A DNA stretch of 64,000 nucleotides from assembly GCA_002292815.1 (NCBI GenBank), contig DBBX01000030.1, positions 1 to 64,000 on the forward strand. Direction: 5' to 3'. The position numbers and the translations under genes were made by a program. Below the pieces are notes generated by a model. That model saw nothing but the letters and a program-made list of their open reading frames with translations. It was not told the origin of the DNA and made no database searches. This DNA comes from Thiotrichaceae bacterium UBA973 (GTDB taxonomy: Bacteria; Pseudomonadota; Gammaproteobacteria; Eutrophobiales; Eutrophobiaceae). Position 1 is the first letter of the stretch. Each line of letters opens with the position of its first letter. This document shows, one piece after another, positions 54,299 through 63,649 of the stretch.

Positions 54299-55389
54299 GC
54301 TATTGCTCCTTCTGTTTCTGTTTCTGCTTCTTCTTGTGTTACTTCAGCTTCAGCTTCAGCTTTAGCGATATCTTCAGCAGATATTTTTGGCAGTAATTGC
54401 TCCCTTATATTCTTTTCTATCTCATCCGCTATTTCAGGATTTTCTTTTAAGAACTTACGAACATTTTCCTTACCTTGACCGATGCGATCCTCTTTGTAGC
54501 TATACCAGGCGCCGGCTTTATCAATGAGCTCTAGCTTCACACCCAGATCTATGACCTCGCCAAGACGAGAAATACCTTCGCCATATAAAATTTCAAACTC
54601 AGCTTGTTTAAAGGGAGGCGCTATCTTGTTTTTAACGACTTTAACGCGGGTTTCATTACCCACCACCTCATCGCCTTTCTTAATCGCACCAATTCTTCTA
54701 ATATCCAAGCGTACCGAAGCATAAAACTTTAATGCGTTACCTCCCGTAGTTGTTTCTGGGCTACCAAACATAACGCCAATCTTCATGCGAATTTGGTTGA
54801 TAAAAATCACACAACAATTAGCACGCTTGATATTACCCGTTAACTTTCTTAAGGCTTGCGACATTAATCGCGCGGCAAGACCCATGTGTGAATCACCCAT
54901 CTCACCTTCGATTTCTGCCTTCGGTACTAACGCTGCCACGGAGTCGATAACAACTAACTCAACAGCGCCGCTACGAACCAACATGTCGCAGATTTCTAAT
55001 GCCTGTTCACCGGTATCGGGTTGTGATACTAGTAATTCATCAATATTCACCCCAAGCTTCTCCGCATAGACAGGGTCTAGCGCATGTTCCGCATCGATAA
55101 AGGCGCAGGTCTTACCTTGTTTCTGTGCTTCGGCTATCGCTGACAAAGTTAGTGTCGTTTTACCGGAAGACTCAGGTCCATAAATTTCCACAACACGTCC
55201 ATAGGGTAATCCACCCGCACCGAGCGCGACATCTAGGCCTATTGAACCGGTGCTCACCGTAGGCACTGCTGCCACAGCTTGGTCACCCATTTTCATAACA
55301 GAACCTTTGCCAAATTGTTTTTCAATCTGACCTAACGCCATTGATAGAGCTCTTTTCTTATCTTCTTCAATCTTTTCTGCGCTTGCCAT
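54295..55389 (-). CDS. recA: Recombinase RecA
   Basis: 364 residues with Walker A GPESSGKTTL, Walker B LVVIDSVAAL, the loop GVMFGSPETTTGGNALKFYASVRLD (short key: GSPETTTGG) and an acidic C-terminus (EAEAEVTQEEAETETEGAIA). It carries out strand exchange and LexA-type cleavage. SD GGAGAA precedes the ATG. I see no CTGT-N8-ACAG box in its 200-bp upstream region. Confidence 0.98.
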   Translation of the reverse strand: MASAEKIEEDKKRALSMALGQIEKQFGKGSVMKMGDQAVAAVPTVSTGSIGLDVALGAGGLPYGRVVEIYGPESSGKTTLTLSAIAEAQKQGKTCAFIDAEHALDPVYAEKLGVNIDELLVSQPDTGEQALEICDMLVRSGAVELVVIDSVAALVPKAEIEGEMGDSHMGLAARLMSQALRKLTGNIKRANCCVIFINQIRMKIGVMFGSPETTTGGNALKFYASVRLDIRRIGAIKKGDEVVGNETRVKVVKNKIAPPFKQAEFEILYGEGISRLGEVIDLGVKLELIDKAGAWYSYKEDRIGQGKENVRKFLKENPEIADEIEKNIREQLLPKISAEDIAKAEAEAEVTQEEAETETEGAIA

Positions 55390-55467
55390 GTTAATTCTCC
55401 ATTTTTTTACTTAAATCGAAATACCTAAGCCATTCCCCCGAACAGCCCTCATGGCAAGTACTATAAG

Positions 55468-55518
55468 CAATACTTTTTTTAATGTCAATACTTTTTACTA
55501 CCTATGTATTTTTTACTA
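55468..55518. promoter_or_regulatory. Direct repeats between recA and the WYL regulator gene
   Basis: CAATACTTTTT occurs at 55468 and 55486, 18 bp apart, and a similar TATTTTTTACTA follows near 55507. They lie in the shared divergent promoter region (55390-55590), which is otherwise AT-rich. They may be operator half-sites; this is a guess from pattern alone. Confidence 0.35.
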
Positions 55519-55590
55519 TATAATATATTTTATTAGCTAGTAGTCTTATTTTGTATAATCCGTGACATTAAACCTATTTCAATAAAAAAA

Positions 55591-56463
55591 ATGCTAAACG
55601 ATATCAAATGGGCGACACGCCAGCGCTTGCAGTACATAGAGCTTATGGCCTATTACACGGGCGTTGTCACACGTAGTGAAGTGGCCAAAGCCTTCGGTAT
55701 CTCCGATGCTGCCGCGACTAAGGATCTGAAGCTGTATAGCGAGATAGCCCCTGAAAACCTAACTTATAAGCACACTGTATTTGGATTTGTGCCAACCCCC
55801 TCATTTAAAGAGGTCTTTGCGGATCTTTCACCGGCAATCGTTTTACCCATGATAGAAGCTAATCTGACCGTGGTTGGTGGTCCGAACCAGGATAGTGCAG
55901 TATTCGGCATTCCTGTAGATGGCCTCGCCCTACCCAATCGATTACCCGATAAGGCTGTTCTGGCACAAGTCACACGCGCCATACATAACAAGAGAAAGTT
56001 GAATGTTAGTTACCATTCACTTTCAAATAGAAGTAGTGAAGAAAGGCGTATTATTGAACCGCATTCTCTAGTTAATACAGGTTTTCGTTGGCATGTCCGT
56101 GCTTACAATGAGGATACCTTCGATTTCAGGGATTTCGTCTTATCACGATTCAAAGCTGCTGAATGTAAGGATGAATTGGCTGAATCCAGTGCCCAATATG
56201 ATGATGATTGGGTTGAGATTATTACCATGAAATTGAGTCCCCACCCAAAGCTGGAGGATAAAAATCGAACAAGCCTGCTAATTGATTACGGCAGTGTTAA
56301 TGACATTATCGAGATTAAAATCCGACGCGCCTTAATTGGATATTTACTACAACAACTGTCTGTTGATACGACACAAGACCATTCATTAAACCCGAATAAA
56401 TATCAATTGATTGTATTGAATCGTGATGAAATAGAGCCTTTTGCTAGTTGGGCGTTTAACTAA
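55591..56463 (+). CDS. WYL-domain transcriptional regulator, BrxR/CapW-like
   Basis: 290 residues: N-terminal winged helix (about 15-75, with RSEVAKAFGISDAAATKDL), then a WYL domain (KLNVSYHSLS, RIIEPHSLVNTGFRWHVRAYN, FRDFVLSRF) and a C-terminal WCX-like part. This layout matches the BrxR/CapW group that control phage-defence genes and respond to DNA damage in some cases. No defence gene is next to it; it is divergent from recA instead. Confidence 0.85.
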   Translation: MLNDIKWATRQRLQYIELMAYYTGVVTRSEVAKAFGISDAAATKDLKLYSEIAPENLTYKHTVFGFVPTPSFKEVFADLSPAIVLPMIEANLTVVGGPNQDSAVFGIPVDGLALPNRLPDKAVLAQVTRAIHNKRKLNVSYHSLSNRSSEERRIIEPHSLVNTGFRWHVRAYNEDTFDFRDFVLSRFKAAECKDELAESSAQYDDDWVEIITMKLSPHPKLEDKNRTSLLIDYGSVNDIIEIKIRRALIGYLLQQLSVDTTQDHSLNPNKYQLIVLNRDEIEPFASWAFN

Positions 56464-56512
56464 GTTTTCTGCTTTCACTGATAAGCGGTACTTTATCTAG
56501 GGCAAATACCAT

Positions 56513-57955
56513 TCAATTAGGCGCATTTTTCAAAGATTGAAATGCCTCTAAGGCACTTAGACGAGATTGCTTTAAATCAACAATTGGGTATGGGTAGTTA
56601 TCTCCCAATTTTACACCTGCGTTATGCAAAATATCGTCTGGTGCCTCCCATGGCCTAAATAGATATTTATCGGGTATGTGCTTTAGCTCTGGTACAAAAC
56701 GACGTGTGTATTCGCCTTCAGGGTCAAATTTATAGCCCTGAGTCGATGGATTAAACACTCGAAAATAGGGCGCGGCATCAGCACCGCATCCTGCAATCCA
56801 CTGCCAACTAGCACTGTTGACGGCTAAATCTGCATCAAACAAGCAATCCCAAAACCACGCTTCACCATGATGCCAATGCAGCAACAGATTCTTAACCAAA
56901 AAAGAGCCGACAACCATCCTTATGCGATTATGCATATACCCTGTTTGCCACAACTCGCGCATGCCAGCGTCGACGAGTGGGTGTCCAGTTTGGCCAGTCT
57001 GCCAGGAACGCAGGTACTCTTCATTTTCTAACCATGGGAATCGATCGAATTTGGGCTGCAAATTATTACTGGGCAAATCAGGGAATTGGTACAAAAGACT
57101 ATAAGAAAATTCACGCCAACCCAGCTCACTGAGAAAATGATCTAAATCATCCGTTGCTTCATTGTTCGTGGCCGCGTGCCAGACTTGATTGGGTGATAGT
57201 TCGCCAAAATGAAGATGAGGTGACAATCTGGAAACAGCGTCTAGGGCTGGAAAATCTCTAGCTATCTTATAGTGCTTAAAGTGATTTTCAATAAACTTAT
57301 CTAGCTTTAATTGCGCATGAGTTTCACCCACCTGCCAATGTGCTAAAAGTCCCTGATCCCATCGAATTTTAGGCAGTAGGTCTAAATCATTAATTCGAAG
57401 CTTGTTATCTAAATCTATATGTAAGCTCATATTACTTGGCTTCGGAAAAGGCACTTTTGGTGGGCTTGCCTGAAGACAACCCTTGCGATAATAGGGTGTG
57501 AACACCTTGTATGGTGTTGCGTCCTTCTTAAGCACTTCCCAAGGCTCCCAAAGCAAAGAACCCTTAAAGCTTCGAGCCTCTATGCTGCGTGCAGCTAGTG
57601 TCGCTTTTATTTGTTGGTCTCGAACGATCTGCCATGGCTCGTAGCAACGGTTCCAGAAAACCCCTTTGACATTATATTTGCAAACAAGATCTAAGATTAT
57701 TTGTTCAGGCTCACCGATATAAACTGATAGTTTGCCTTCTAATGATTTATCCAGAGCGGATAGAGAACTGTGCAACCAAGATCGACTTGCGGAGCCCATT
57801 TTGTGTTCACCGGAATTTATATCGTCAAGGATATAGATAGGCAGAACATGTCCTTCTAGAGCGGCTTCAACTAAGGAAGGGTTATCACTGATTCGTAAAT
57901 CCTGCCTAAACCAATGGATGATTATATTTTCACTCAAACTGGCGTTCACTATCAT
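56513..57955 (-). CDS. phrB: Deoxyribodipyrimidine photolyase
   Basis: 480 residues. The alpha/beta antenna domain starts near ENIIIHWFRQDLRISDNPSL (key: WFRQDLR). The FAD domain has LGWREFSYSLLYQFPDLP, ARelW-like MRELWQTGYMHNRIRM and WQWIAGCGADAAPYFRVFNP, as in class I CPD photolyases. It repairs UV dimers with blue light. Stands between the WYL gene and pncC. Confidence 0.95.
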   Translation of the reverse strand: MIVNASLSENIIIHWFRQDLRISDNPSLVEAALEGHVLPIYILDDINSGEHKMGSASRSWLHSSLSALDKSLEGKLSVYIGEPEQIILDLVCKYNVKGVFWNRCYEPWQIVRDQQIKATLAARSIEARSFKGSLLWEPWEVLKKDATPYKVFTPYYRKGCLQASPPKVPFPKPSNMSLHIDLDNKLRINDLDLLPKIRWDQGLLAHWQVGETHAQLKLDKFIENHFKHYKIARDFPALDAVSRLSPHLHFGELSPNQVWHAATNNEATDDLDHFLSELGWREFSYSLLYQFPDLPSNNLQPKFDRFPWLENEEYLRSWQTGQTGHPLVDAGMRELWQTGYMHNRIRMVVGSFLVKNLLLHWHHGEAWFWDCLFDADLAVNSASWQWIAGCGADAAPYFRVFNPSTQGYKFDPEGEYTRRFVPELKHIPDKYLFRPWEAPDDILHNAGVKLGDNYPYPIVDLKQSRLSALEAFQSLKNAPN

Positions 57956-58021
57956 GAATTTAGCTTCAGTGTATCCTAAATAGCGTAGGTCGGCTTTGGA
58001 TCGAGACCAGTATATTAATAT

Positions 58022-58519
58022 TTATTCTGAATGTTTTTGCAATAGGTCTATTAAACCTTGTATTGCTAATAGACAAGACTGCTCTCTGACCTTTAAACGA
58101 TCACCATCAAAAAGAATTCTTGTGGTTGTTCCACCATTGCCTCGTTTGTACCAACCCAAGCATACTGTACCGACAGGTTTATCTTCTGAGCTACCGTCCG
58201 GACCAGCTACCCCAGTGATGGCGACACTATAATCTGCCCGACTATTTTCGACGGCGCCTCTGGCCATGGCACTTGCTGTTTCTTCACTAACTGCACCATA
58301 TTGTTGAATCGTAGCAAACGGTACTCCTAACATTTCTTGCTTAGCTTCATTGGAATAGGTAACAAAGCCACGTTCAAACCAGGCAGAACTACCGGGTATG
58401 CGTGTCAGAATTTCAGCAAGGCCTCCACCTGTGCACGATTCAGCTGTCGCTACCTTAGTTGATGTTTTTAAAAACAGTTTAGCGAGCTGTTCTGCTTGTA
58501 GTGTTGCTACATCACTCAT
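58022..58519 (-). CDS. pncC: Nicotinamide-nucleotide amidohydrolase PncC (CinA C-terminal domain)
   Basis: 165 residues with the signature ESCTGGGLAEILTRIPGSS and ITGVAGPDGSSEDKPVGTV. It deamidates NMN to NaMN. It overlaps tadA by 4 bp. In many gammaproteobacteria it lies close to recA. Confidence 0.93.
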   Translation of the reverse strand: MSDVATLQAEQLAKLFLKTSTKVATAESCTGGGLAEILTRIPGSSAWFERGFVTYSNEAKQEMLGVPFATIQQYGAVSEETASAMARGAVENSRADYSVAITGVAGPDGSSEDKPVGTVCLGWYKRGNGGTTTRILFDGDRLKVREQSCLLAIQGLIDLLQKHSE

Positions 58520-58977
58520 GATGACTTTAATCTTTTCTCTTTAAAGAATGTTTGTATTAATGCACGGCATTCATCTTCCATGATGCCTTTGCCTATTTCA
58601 ACCTTGTGATTTAATTCTTCTGTTTGTAGTAGATTAAAGATGCTGCCACAGGCGCCAGTTTTTGGATCTGCAGCAGCGAAAACAAGTTTAGTAAGTCGTG
58701 CATGGACAATAGCACCTGCACACATTGCACAGGGTTCGAGTGTGACATACATCGTTGCATCAGGGAGGCGATAGTTGCCGACATTATTGCCTGCATCACG
58801 TAATGCTATTATTTCTGCATGTGCTGTGGGGTCATGAGATGATATCGGTTGATTCCAACCTTCACCAATGATGCGATCTTCATAAACGATGACTGCGCCA
58901 ACGGGAACTTCATCATGTTCTTTTGCTTTTTTCGCTAATTCAAAAGCATGCTGCATCCATTCGACGTCATTATTCAT
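58516..58977 (-). CDS. tadA: tRNA-specific adenosine deaminase TadA
   Basis: 153 residues with the zinc motif HAEIIAL and PCAMCAGAI. It makes inosine at position 34 of tRNA-Arg(ACG), the tRNA encoded at 49315 in this window. Confidence 0.95.
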   Translation of the reverse strand: MNNDVEWMQHAFELAKKAKEHDEVPVGAVIVYEDRIIGEGWNQPISSHDPTAHAEIIALRDAGNNVGNYRLPDATMYVTLEPCAMCAGAIVHARLTKLVFAAADPKTGACGSIFNLLQTEELNHKVEIGKGIMEDECRALIQTFFKEKRLKSS

Positions 58978-58982
58978 AATAA

Positions 58983-59633
58983 TTAGCTTTCTTTATACAA
59001 GCTTAAACCGCTCGCGCTCTTATCTTCTTCGCTATTATTCGTCTTAATCTTTTTCCCCACTGGGTTAATCGTTGATTCGACAATCCATTCTTCATTAAAC
59101 AACCCCGGTTTTGTTACTACTGTTATATATCTTCCTTTTTTTACTCTATTTAATTCTTGGTATTCATCCTTATTTAATCTCAGTTGGATGAATTCAGGAG
59201 TCTCCCGCCAGTTTTTAATTTTTGCCTGATAAGAATATCTATCGCCAAAGCCTTTATTACCATAACGATATTTTTTAAATGCCTCTATTACTTTAACGTC
59301 AAAGGTTTCATCATCTTGTTGATCAAGCGCACCGTTAATTATATAGCCAGCACTAAATAGAAAATAAGGGATAGCAAGAAAATTAATGACCAGCCAGTTA
59401 GTAACATCGCCTGCCCTGTGAGATTTTAGAAATTTACTTTTAATACCTTTTAAGATCAGAATTAAGCCAACAAATACTGTTAAGACGGTTACTGATAATG
59501 AAATGATATTCTCATCAACGATTCTATAATTTTCTATAGAATAGACTAAGAAAAAAGAGCCTAGGACAAAAGCAGTAATAGCATAAATTTTTAAAAGTAC
59601 AATCTTTGTATCTATAGATTTATTCTCATCCAC
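58983..59633 (-). CDS. Membrane protein, possibly DUF3592-related
   Basis: 216 residues with three helices (about 12-32, 40-62, 80-100) then a beta-rich domain (FGDRYSYQAKIKNW, KGRYITVVTKPGLFN). Layout recalls DUF3592 proteins. It lies beyond the displaced guaA end. Confidence 0.6.
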   Translation of the reverse strand: MDENKSIDTKIVLLKIYAITAFVLGSFFLVYSIENYRIVDENIISLSVTVLTVFVGLILILKGIKSKFLKSHRAGDVTNWLVINFLAIPYFLFSAGYIINGALDQQDDETFDVKVIEAFKKYRYGNKGFGDRYSYQAKIKNWRETPEFIQLRLNKDEYQELNRVKKGRYITVVTKPGLFNEEWIVESTINPVGKKIKTNNSEEDKSASGLSLYKES

Positions 59634-59645
59634 GATAGATACCTT

Positions 59646-59745
59646 TTAAAGGGTTAATTGTAATTTCCACTCAATCGTGGCTGAAGGCTTGCCTGAAATA
59701 TCATAAGTTACGCGCGATATGCTATTAATTTTATTAATTATCTTG
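59646..59745 (-). pseudogene. Displaced 3' end of guaA
   Basis: On the minus strand this fragment reads ISRVTYDISGKPSATIEWK then leaves the GuaA sequence and stops at 59646. The intact guaA end (60473-60560) reads ISRVTYDISGKPPATIEWE. About 57 bases align with roughly 10 mismatches, mostly third positions. It is a second copy of the guaA 3' terminus with no gene body. Confidence 0.85.
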
Positions 59746-60435
59746 CCTCCATTCTCTAGCTAATTCCTGAGCTGTTTCAATTTGTGATAATGTCATATTA
59801 TTTGAAATATAATTTATATATGTTCTTGATAATTTGCTTCCGTTTTCTAATGCTATTTTAAACCATTTATATGCCTCAACGTTATCATGGGAGACACCCT
59901 GTCCGTTCTTATACATATCACCAAGATTCATTTGTGCTTTTACATCTCCCTGCTCTGCTGCTTCTTTAAACCAATGTAGTGCTTGCTCATAATCACGGAG
60001 GGTGCCTTGTCCTTTCTTATACATATCACCAAGATTAACTTGTGCCTCAACTAGACCCTGCTCAGCAGCACTTTTGTACCAGTTAAATGCTTGTTGATAA
60101 TTTTCTTTAACACTATCTTTATCACGATATTCTCCGTTGATGTACATAATGCCAATATTGTATTGTGCTTGGGCAACACCCTGTTCTGCTGCTTTCTTGT
60201 ACCAGTAAAATGCCTGCTTATAATCCTGAGATACACTTAATCCTGCGTCATACATCATGGCTAGGCTGAACTGTGCTGACACATCACCTTCTTCTGATAA
60301 TTTTTCATATAATGAAAATGCCGTAGAATAATCACGAAGCATATATGCTTCGTCAGCATCTAATAGCTCATTTGAATTTATGGAATATGAATTTAATAGC
60401 AGAACGAAAAATATTATTATTTCAAATTTATTCAT
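59734..60435 (-). CDS. Sel1-repeat protein
   Basis: 233 residues with a signal peptide (cut near SINSNE) and about five Sel1-like repeats (AQYNIGIMYINGEY, AQVNLGDMYKKGQG, AQMNLGDMYKNGQG). Such repeats bind proteins or peptides in the envelope. It lies between the intact guaA and its displaced 3' copy, so it may be cargo of an element. Confidence 0.88.
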   Translation of the reverse strand: MNKFEIIIFFVLLLNSYSINSNELLDADEAYMLRDYSTAFSLYEKLSEEGDVSAQFSLAMMYDAGLSVSQDYKQAFYWYKKAAEQGVAQAQYNIGIMYINGEYRDKDSVKENYQQAFNWYKSAAEQGLVEAQVNLGDMYKKGQGTLRDYEQALHWFKEAAEQGDVKAQMNLGDMYKNGQGVSHDNVEAYKWFKIALENGSKLSRTYINYISNNMTLSQIETAQELAREWRQDN

Positions 60436-60472
60436 GATTTTATTCTAGTTCATCATGAATATATGAAAAATA

Positions 60473-62047
60473 CTATTCCCACTCAATAGTGGCCGGCGGT
60501 TTCCCTGAAATGTCATAGGTTACGCGCGAGATGCCTTCGACTTCATTGATAATACGATTGGAGACATGTCCGAGAAAATCGTACGGAAGGTGCGCCCAAT
60601 GTGCTGTCATAAAATCTACGGTGACAACAGCACGCAGTGAAACGACATAATCATATTTACGTGCATCCCCCATAACACCGACAGATTTAACCGGTAGAAA
60701 CACGGTAAAGGCCTGACTGACCTCGTCGTATAAATTTTTCGAACGAAGTTCTTCGATGAAGATATTATCTGCAAGACGAAGTAGATCAGCATATTCTTTT
60801 TTAACTTCACCAAGAATTCTTACACCCAGACCTGGCCCTGGAAACGGATGTCGATAAACCATTTCTTTTGGTAGGCCGAGCTGCACGCCCAAGCGCCTTA
60901 CTTCATCTTTGAAGAGTTCGCGTAAGGGCTCGACTAATTGCATTTTCATGGTATCAGGCAGGCCGCCAACATTGTGATGTGACTTTATGACATGTGCCTT
61001 ACCACTCTTGGCGCCAGCTGATTCGATAACATCCGGATAGATTGTGCCTTGTGCTAACCATTTCATATCATCGAAATCGTTTGAATGCTCTTCAAAGATT
61101 TTGATGAATTCACCACCAATGATTTTACGTTTAACTTCCGGGTCTTCGACGCCACTTAGTCCATCGAGAAAACGTTGCTCGGCATCGACCCGAATAACAT
61201 TAATACCCATATGTTCGGCAAAGGTTTCCATGACTTGATCACCTTCATTTAAACGTAACAGACCGTTATCAACAAACACACAAGTCAATTGATCACCAAT
61301 CGCTTCATGCAAAAGTGCTGCGACAACAGAAGAGTCAACACCGCCGGATAAGGCTAATAAGACTTTATCTTCACCAACCTGTTCTTTTACTCTTGCTATA
61401 CCATCTTCTACAATATTTTCTGTCGTCCATAGTGCATGGCAACCAGCAACTTCGTGTAAGAAACGTTGCAGGATGGCTTGCCCTTGAGTTGTATGTGTTA
61501 CTTCCGGATGAAATTGCAAGCCATAAAACTTTCGCGATTCATCCGCGATACCGGCAATGGGTGCATTATCAGTAGAGGCAATAACTTTGAAGCCTTCCGG
61601 TAAGGTATCAACGCGATCGCCATGACTCATCCAAACATCTAATAAACCATGTCCTTCATCATTGACTTCATCTTGTATGTCTTTCAATAGGTTTGAATGA
61701 CCGCGTGCTCTGATCTGCGCATATCCAAATTCACGTAACTCGGAATTAGCCACCTTTCCACCCAGTTGTTTGGCCATGGTTTGCATGCCGTAACAAATAC
61801 CCAGTATCGGTATGCCCATATTGAAGACTATCTCAGGTGCTCTTACACCGTTCAGCACAGTCACTGACTCGGGTCCACCTGATAAAATGATGGCATTGGG
61901 TTTGAAATCTTTTATTGCCTGTTCATCCATATCAAAGGCATAGATCTCACTATAGACACCCGCTTCGCGGACGCGTCTGGCTATAAGTTGTGTGTATTGC
62001 GATCCAAAATCCAGGATCAGGATACGTTCGGAATGTATATCAGTCAT
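60473..62047 (-). CDS. guaA: GMP synthase (glutamine-hydrolysing)
   Basis: 524 residues: class I amidotransferase (ILGICYGMQTMA, Cys nucleophile; HPEVTHT), ATP-pyrophosphatase P-loop LALSGGVDSSVVAALL, and dimerisation domain ending YDISGKPPATIEWE. It converts XMP to GMP. 30 bp after guaB. Confidence 0.98.
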   Translation of the reverse strand: MTDIHSERILILDFGSQYTQLIARRVREAGVYSEIYAFDMDEQAIKDFKPNAIILSGGPESVTVLNGVRAPEIVFNMGIPILGICYGMQTMAKQLGGKVANSELREFGYAQIRARGHSNLLKDIQDEVNDEGHGLLDVWMSHGDRVDTLPEGFKVIASTDNAPIAGIADESRKFYGLQFHPEVTHTTQGQAILQRFLHEVAGCHALWTTENIVEDGIARVKEQVGEDKVLLALSGGVDSSVVAALLHEAIGDQLTCVFVDNGLLRLNEGDQVMETFAEHMGINVIRVDAEQRFLDGLSGVEDPEVKRKIIGGEFIKIFEEHSNDFDDMKWLAQGTIYPDVIESAGAKSGKAHVIKSHHNVGGLPDTMKMQLVEPLRELFKDEVRRLGVQLGLPKEMVYRHPFPGPGLGVRILGEVKKEYADLLRLADNIFIEELRSKNLYDEVSQAFTVFLPVKSVGVMGDARKYDYVVSLRAVVTVDFMTAHWAHLPYDFLGHVSNRIINEVEGISRVTYDISGKPPATIEWE

Positions 62048-62077
62048 GAAATTAGTTATTTTGTGTTTGATTAAAAA

Positions 62078-63538
62078 TCAGACACGGTAGTTTGGTGGCT
62101 CTTTTGTGATGGTGACATCATGCACATGGCTTTCTTTGTAACCCGCATTACTTATACGAGTGAACTTGGCTTTGTCCCGCAGCTCTTTCAAAGACGAACA
62201 TCCGGTGTAACCCATTGCGGCACGGATACCACCTGTCATTTGATGAATAATTGCTGCTAATGGTCCTTTGTATGGGACGCGACCTTCAATGCCCTCTGGA
62301 ACCAATTTTTCAATTTCATCATTCTCCTGAAAATAGCGATCTGAAGAACCATGTTGTTGCGACATTGCACCTAATGATCCCATGCCTCGATAAGATTTAT
62401 AGGAACGTCCCTGATAAAGCTCGACTTCACCCGGTGCTTCCTCGGTACCGGCAAACATGCCCCCCATCATCGTACTATGTGCTCCGGCAGCTAGTGCCTT
62501 GGCTATATCTCCTGAATAACGAATACCGCCATCCGATATAAGCGGCACACCTTTACTTTTCAGTGCCTCCGCAATATTAGCTACAGCAGATATCTGCGGC
62601 ATACCTACGCCACTCACAACTCTCGTGGTACATATCGAACCAGGTCCTATGCCAACTTTTACGGCATCGGCACCGGCATCGACCAGAGCAAGTGCTGCCT
62701 CTGCAGTAGCAATATTACCGCCGATGATCTGTGTCTCTTTGAAGTTTGCTTTTACCCATTTGACCATGTCCAATACACCTTTGGAATGCCCATGTGCAGT
62801 ATCGACCACGATGACATCTACACGTGACTCGACAAGTTGTTCTACTCGCTCCATTGAGGCTTCACCGACTCCAACAGCTGCACCAACACGTAAACGCTCG
62901 GAAGAATCAATACAGGCAGTGGGATACTCAGATGCCTTTTGCATATCTTTTACTGTAATTAAACCTGCGAGTTGAAACTTATCGTTTACCACCAGAACTT
63001 TTTCAATTCGATGCTTATGCAAGAGAGCACGGACTTCTTCCTTTGTCGCGTTTTCTCGGACGGTTACAAGGTCATCCTTCCGCGTCATGATATTACGCAC
63101 AGGATCATCCGTTTTTATTTCAAAACGTAAATCGCGACTGGTCACAATACCAACCAACTCTTCCCCATCAACCACAGGAACACCTGAAATATTTTTTTCA
63201 CGCGTTAATTCGATAACTTCCTGAATACTGGTATAAGGCCCTACTGTTAATGGCTCTTTAATAACACCACTTTCATATTTTTTAACTCGCCTTACATTCT
63301 TAGCCTGTAACTCGGGACTCATATTCTTATGAATTATGCCAATACCGCCTTCCTGAGCTAATGCTATTGCGAGTCCCGATTCAGTCACAGTATCCATGGC
63401 AGCGGACACAATAGGCACATTTAAGGTTATTTCCCGTGTTAACAGGGTTTGTAATGAGACTTCGCGCGGTAAGACCTCAGAATAATCTGGTATTAGTAAA
63501 ACATCATCAAAGGTAAGCGCTTCTTCAGCAATAATCAT
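62078..63538 (-). CDS. guaB: IMP dehydrogenase
   Basis: 486 residues from the ATG at 63538 (MIIAEEALTFDDVLLIPDYS); a longer frame with a TTG start adds 12 residues without homology. Two CBS domains lie at about 95-200, the catalytic Cys is in GPGSICTTRVVSGVG and the flap in YRGMGSLGAM. First gene of guaBA. Confidence 0.97.
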   Translation of the reverse strand: MIIAEEALTFDDVLLIPDYSEVLPREVSLQTLLTREITLNVPIVSAAMDTVTESGLAIALAQEGGIGIIHKNMSPELQAKNVRRVKKYESGVIKEPLTVGPYTSIQEVIELTREKNISGVPVVDGEELVGIVTSRDLRFEIKTDDPVRNIMTRKDDLVTVRENATKEEVRALLHKHRIEKVLVVNDKFQLAGLITVKDMQKASEYPTACIDSSERLRVGAAVGVGEASMERVEQLVESRVDVIVVDTAHGHSKGVLDMVKWVKANFKETQIIGGNIATAEAALALVDAGADAVKVGIGPGSICTTRVVSGVGMPQISAVANIAEALKSKGVPLISDGGIRYSGDIAKALAAGAHSTMMGGMFAGTEEAPGEVELYQGRSYKSYRGMGSLGAMSQQHGSSDRYFQENDEIEKLVPEGIEGRVPYKGPLAAIIHQMTGGIRAAMGYTGCSSLKELRDKAKFTRISNAGYKESHVHDVTITKEPPNYRV

Positions 63539-63649
63539 GACAGGTCCATATAGTGGATTTGAAATAACCGCCAATTATAGTCTCTACTCGCCCAACGGCA
63601 AACTGTCTTCTGCTTTGTTTCAGTATTCTTTTCGCTTAACATAAATAAT

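Noticed and set aside
55591..56463. A BREX or CBASS defence island next to the WYL regulator
   Set aside because: No defence genes flank it; neighbours are recA and photolyase.
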